Part shown: piece after piece, positions 6,240-8,070 of the stretch
How the letters are laid out: each line of letters starts with the position of its first letter
Position numbering within the stretch: position 1 is the stretch's first letter
Assembly (NCBI GenBank): GCA_025936595.1
Contig: JAICTB010000096.1
Span: 1 to 8,070 of the forward strand
Reading direction: 5' to 3'
Source of the DNA: Thermoleophilia bacterium
GTDB taxonomy: Bacteria > Actinomycetota > Thermoleophilia > Gaiellales > Gaiellaceae
Length of the DNA stretch: 8,070 nucleotides
The notes under the pieces: model-generated
Told to the model about the DNA's origin: nothing
The model's input: only the letters and a program-made list of their open reading frames with translations
Databases searched by the model: none
Translations under genes and position numbers: made by a program

Positions 6240-6284
6240 ATGAGCGAACGTTCGCTTCCCGGATCGTCAAGGAGGAACAGATGA
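6240..6284 (+). CDS. Possible 14-codon leader ORF overlapping the Rieske start (speculative)
   Basis: An ATG at 6240 opens a 14-codon frame, MSERSLPGSSRRNR, whose TGA (6282-6284) overlaps the Rieske ATG (6281-6283) in an ATGA. The ATG falls about eight bases after the predicted -10 box, so the transcript could begin at or beside it and be translated leaderless, as is common in actinobacteria. The AGG AGG codons near its end are also the Shine-Dalgarno of the Rieske gene. It has no ribosome-binding site of its own. A chance ORF of this size is likely, so this is recorded as a hypothesis. Confidence 0.2.
   Translation: MSERSLPGSSRRNR
6243..6256. repeat. Perfect 14-bp palindrome in the Rieske gene leader
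   Basis: AGCGAACGTTCGCT is fully self-complementary with no spacer. It lies just downstream of the predicted transcription start and 24 bases before the Rieske ATG. A site here could be bound by a second dimeric regulator acting as a roadblock. The lack of a loop makes an RNA hairpin unlikely. It contains CGAACGTTCG but lacks the four-base spacer of the actinobacterial LexA box. Confidence 0.4.
6270..6275 (+). promoter_or_regulatory. Strong Shine-Dalgarno of the Rieske gene
   Basis: AGGAGG lies five bases before ATG 6281, the best ribosome-binding site in the window. It fixes the start codon and suggests efficient translation once the promoter is active. Confidence 0.85.
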
Positions 6285-8032
6285 CCGCTGTCGCATCGGA
6301 TCGGCTTGTACGTGCCGCCTCGCTTGCCGAGCTGCGCGCGGCGGGCCGCCTGGTCGTTCACGTCGACCGTCACACGCTCTGCCTGTTCGCGGACGGGGAG
6401 CAGGTTCATGCCGTCGACAACCGCTGTCCGCACATGGGCTTCCCGCTGCACCGCGGCACGGTCTGCGACGGGATCCTCACCTGCCACTGGCACCACGCCC
6501 GCTTCGATCTCGCGACCGGCGGAACGTTCGACCAGTTCGCCGACGAGCTGCGGCGCTTTCCGGTCTCGGTCGAAGGAGACGACGTTCTCGTCGACGTGAC
6601 TCCGCCGGAGAACCCGGCTGCACATCAGCGCCGCCGGCTGCGCGACGGCCTGGAGCGCGACATTCCGCTCGTGCTTGCGAAGGCGGCGATCGCCCTGCTC
6701 GACTCGAGCCCGGGCGGGCTCGACATCTTCCGAGCAGGTCTCGACTTCGGCGTCGCTCGCCGCGGCGGCGGGTGGTTCCGCGGCCTCACCACGCTGACCT
6801 GCTTCATGAACCTCGCGCCGCGTCTCGAGCCGGTCGAGCGGGCGGCGGCGCTCTACCACGGGCTGGCCGAGGTCGCCTCGGATTCGGCGATGCAGCCGCC
6901 GCACTTCGCGCTCGCGCCGCTTCCGGGTGGGCCGGCGGAGCCGTCGCGTCTGGGCGCCTGGCTCCGGAGCTTCATCGAAGTTCGCGACGCCGAGGGGGCA
7001 GAGCGCGCGCTCGTCTCCGCCGTCCGCGGAGGCGCGGCCCCGCATGAGCTGGCGGACATCCTGTTCGCGGCGGCGACGGACCACCGGTACCTCGACGGCG
7101 GCCACACGCTCGACTTCGTCAACAAGGCGCTCGAGGCGCTCGACCTGACGGGGTGGGAGGGGGCCGAGGCAGTGCTCGGGTCGCTGACGGCACAGCTCGC
7201 CGGGGCCGAGCGGATGGAGGAGGCGAACGCATGGCGGAACCCGGTCGACCTCGTCGCGCTGCTCGAGCAGGCGTTCGAGGAGTTGCCGCAGGCCCTTGAT
7301 GCAGGGCGCAACGGCGGCGGTTCCTCGAGCCGTCGCGCCGAGCTGGCAACGGTCGTGCTCGAAGGCGAGGCGCCGGCGATCGTCGAGGCGCTGCTCGAGT
7401 CGCTCCGGCAGGGCACGAGTGAGGTGGAGCTCGCGTCGGCCGTGGCACTCGCGGCGGCGACGCGCATCGCTCGCTTCCCGACCAGCAACGAGTTCGGCGA
7501 CTGGGACACCGCGCTCCACACGTTCACGTTTGCAAATGCCGTCGAGCAAGGATTGCGGCGTTCGGCGTCGCCGTTGTTGCTGCGCGGCGTGTTCGACGCA
7601 GCGATGAGCGTCCACCTCGACCGCTTCCTCAACGTTCCGGCGACGCGACTGCCGAACCCCGATCCCGGCGCCGACCCGGATGAGCTGCTCGCGGAGCTTC
7701 CGCGCCTGCTCGACCGGCAGCAGCAGGTCGACGAGGCGCGGCAGCTTGCCGCCTCGTTCCTCGGCGGCGGCGGCGATCCGCGGGCGCTCGTCGCCGCGCT
7801 CGGCGCGGCGCTTGTTCGCGAGAACCGCAACTTCCACACGATCCAGTGCGTGGAGGCAGCGGTGCGCCAGCACGAGCTCCTCGCAGGCAGCGCCGAGAGC
7901 GCGCTGCCGCTGATTGCCGCGGCGGGTTACCTCGCGGCGCACGCGACCACCACTCGCTCGCAGCGGCAGACGTTCGAGATCGCGCGGCGGCTCCACCGCG
8001 GCGAAAAGATCTACGAGGACGAAGCAGCGTGA
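6281..8032 (+). CDS. Rieske [2Fe-2S] protein with a long helical repeat C-terminal region, function unknown
   Basis: This 583-residue soluble protein has no signal peptide. Residues about 6-107 form a Rieske ferredoxin-type domain: CPHMG gives Cys 49 and His 51, CHWH gives Cys 68 and His 71, the full ligand set (CXH-X16-CXXH). Rieske domains carry electrons to an attached or partner oxygenase. Residues about 115-583 are predicted all-helical and rich in Ala and Leu; they lack the alpha-subunit iron motif of ring-hydroxylating oxygenases. They appear to contain diverged repeats centred on HTLDFVNKA (275), HTFTFANAV (413) and HTIQCVEAA (519), with a fourth candidate TTLTCFMNL (170) in which His is Thr. 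The repeats suggest a His-lined metal, haem or substrate pocket, which is inference. A distant relation to questin-oxidase-like proteins is possible but only a faint impression. The soxbox promoter upstream implies induction by redox-active compounds. The family of the C-terminal region is not recognised. Confidence 0.85.
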   Translation: MTAVASDRLVRAASLAELRAAGRLVVHVDRHTLCLFADGEQVHAVDNRCPHMGFPLHRGTVCDGILTCHWHHARFDLATGGTFDQFADELRRFPVSVEGDDVLVDVTPPENPAAHQRRRLRDGLERDIPLVLAKAAIALLDSSPGGLDIFRAGLDFGVARRGGGWFRGLTTLTCFMNLAPRLEPVERAAALYHGLAEVASDSAMQPPHFALAPLPGGPAEPSRLGAWLRSFIEVRDAEGAERALVSAVRGGAAPHELADILFAAATDHRYLDGGHTLDFVNKALEALDLTGWEGAEAVLGSLTAQLAGAERMEEANAWRNPVDLVALLEQAFEELPQALDAGRNGGGSSSRRAELATVVLEGEAPAIVEALLESLRQGTSEVELASAVALAAATRIARFPTSNEFGDWDTALHTFTFANAVEQGLRRSASPLLLRGVFDAAMSVHLDRFLNVPATRLPNPDPGADPDELLAELPRLLDRQQQVDEARQLAASFLGGGGDPRALVAALGAALVRENRNFHTIQCVEAAVRQHELLAGSAESALPLIAAAGYLAAHATTTRSQRQTFEIARRLHRGEKIYEDEAA

Positions 8033-8048
8033 GGGCGGGCGCCGTTCA

Positions 8049-8070
8049 GTCGCGTCGCCCGCGACGCGAC
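8049..8070 (+). terminator. Hairpin after the Rieske gene, possible terminator
   Basis: GTCGCGTCG-CCCG-CGACGCGAC is a perfect 9-bp stem with a four-base loop, starting 17 bases after the Rieske stop and ending at the last base of the window. Any U-tract or stem extension would lie outside, so termination cannot be confirmed. If real, the Rieske gene is monocistronic. Confidence 0.5.

Noticed and set aside
6243..6256. LexA (SOS) box reading of AGCGAACGTTCGCT
   Set aside because: The actinobacterial LexA box needs four bases between CGAAC and GTTCG. Here the half-sites abut, so the spacing is wrong.
6185..7996. 603-codon open frame on the minus strand opposite the Rieske gene
   Set aside because: Its translation is Arg/Glu-rich with no recognisable domain, while the plus strand encodes a clear Rieske domain with a strong ribosome-binding site. 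Long antisense frames are expected at this GC content.
1..8070. CRISPR array, tRNA or rRNA genes, insertion sequences, phage attachment sites
   Set aside because: No regularly spaced direct repeats, no tRNA-like cloverleaf or rRNA-like segment, and no transposase or integrase coding sequence were seen. The genes read as ordinary chromosomal content.

Overview
The window is very GC-rich with strong G/C third-position bias, GTG starts and short intergenic gaps. The proteins (a CUT2-type sugar ABC transporter, a single-domain SoxR with no SoxS, an HD-GYP response regulator) fit a high-GC actinobacterium, possibly a deep-branching one such as Thermoleophilia. That placement is inference from composition and gene style; no rRNA or other marker gene is present.

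Layout. Bases 2-4217 are one forward transport block: the 3' part of a metallo-beta-lactamase-fold hydrolase, a double-NBD sugar ABC ATPase (RbsA type), its permease (RbsC type, ATGA overlap) and a secreted sugar-binding protein (RbsB type). The binding-protein gene has its own candidate promoter, with a small dyad in the spacer, and is followed by a strong hairpin (4223-4260). Bases 4218-4394 are intergenic and hold that hairpin plus a perfect 16-bp palindrome. Bases 4395-5642 encode a membrane-anchored receiver/HD-GYP protein, a predicted cyclic-di-GMP phosphodiesterase. It converges on soxR (5745-6200, minus strand). soxR is divergent from a 583-residue protein with an N-terminal Rieske [2Fe-2S] domain and a long helical C-terminal region (6281-8032). 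A hairpin closes the window at 8049-8070. No stretch over 300 bases lacks a gene.

How it works together. The first block should import a monosaccharide-like solute. The transporter is recognisable but its substrate is not, and the linked hydrolase may act on the imported compound. The second half looks like a compact redox-response module. SoxR has an intact CX2CXCX5C cluster motif. The 80-bp divergent region holds an 18-bp element closely resembling the enterobacterial soxbox, placed between a TTGACT -35 and a TAGCCT -10 separated by 19 bp, the stretched spacing typical of MerR-family targets. That promoter points at the Rieske gene.

The most interesting element is the Rieske protein. Its C-terminal region appears to be built from three or four diverged helical repeats, each centred on a His-Thr motif. 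Together with the SoxR control it could be a redox enzyme of unrecognised type. Its leader also carries a 14-bp palindrome and a possible 14-codon ORF that overlaps the start codon.
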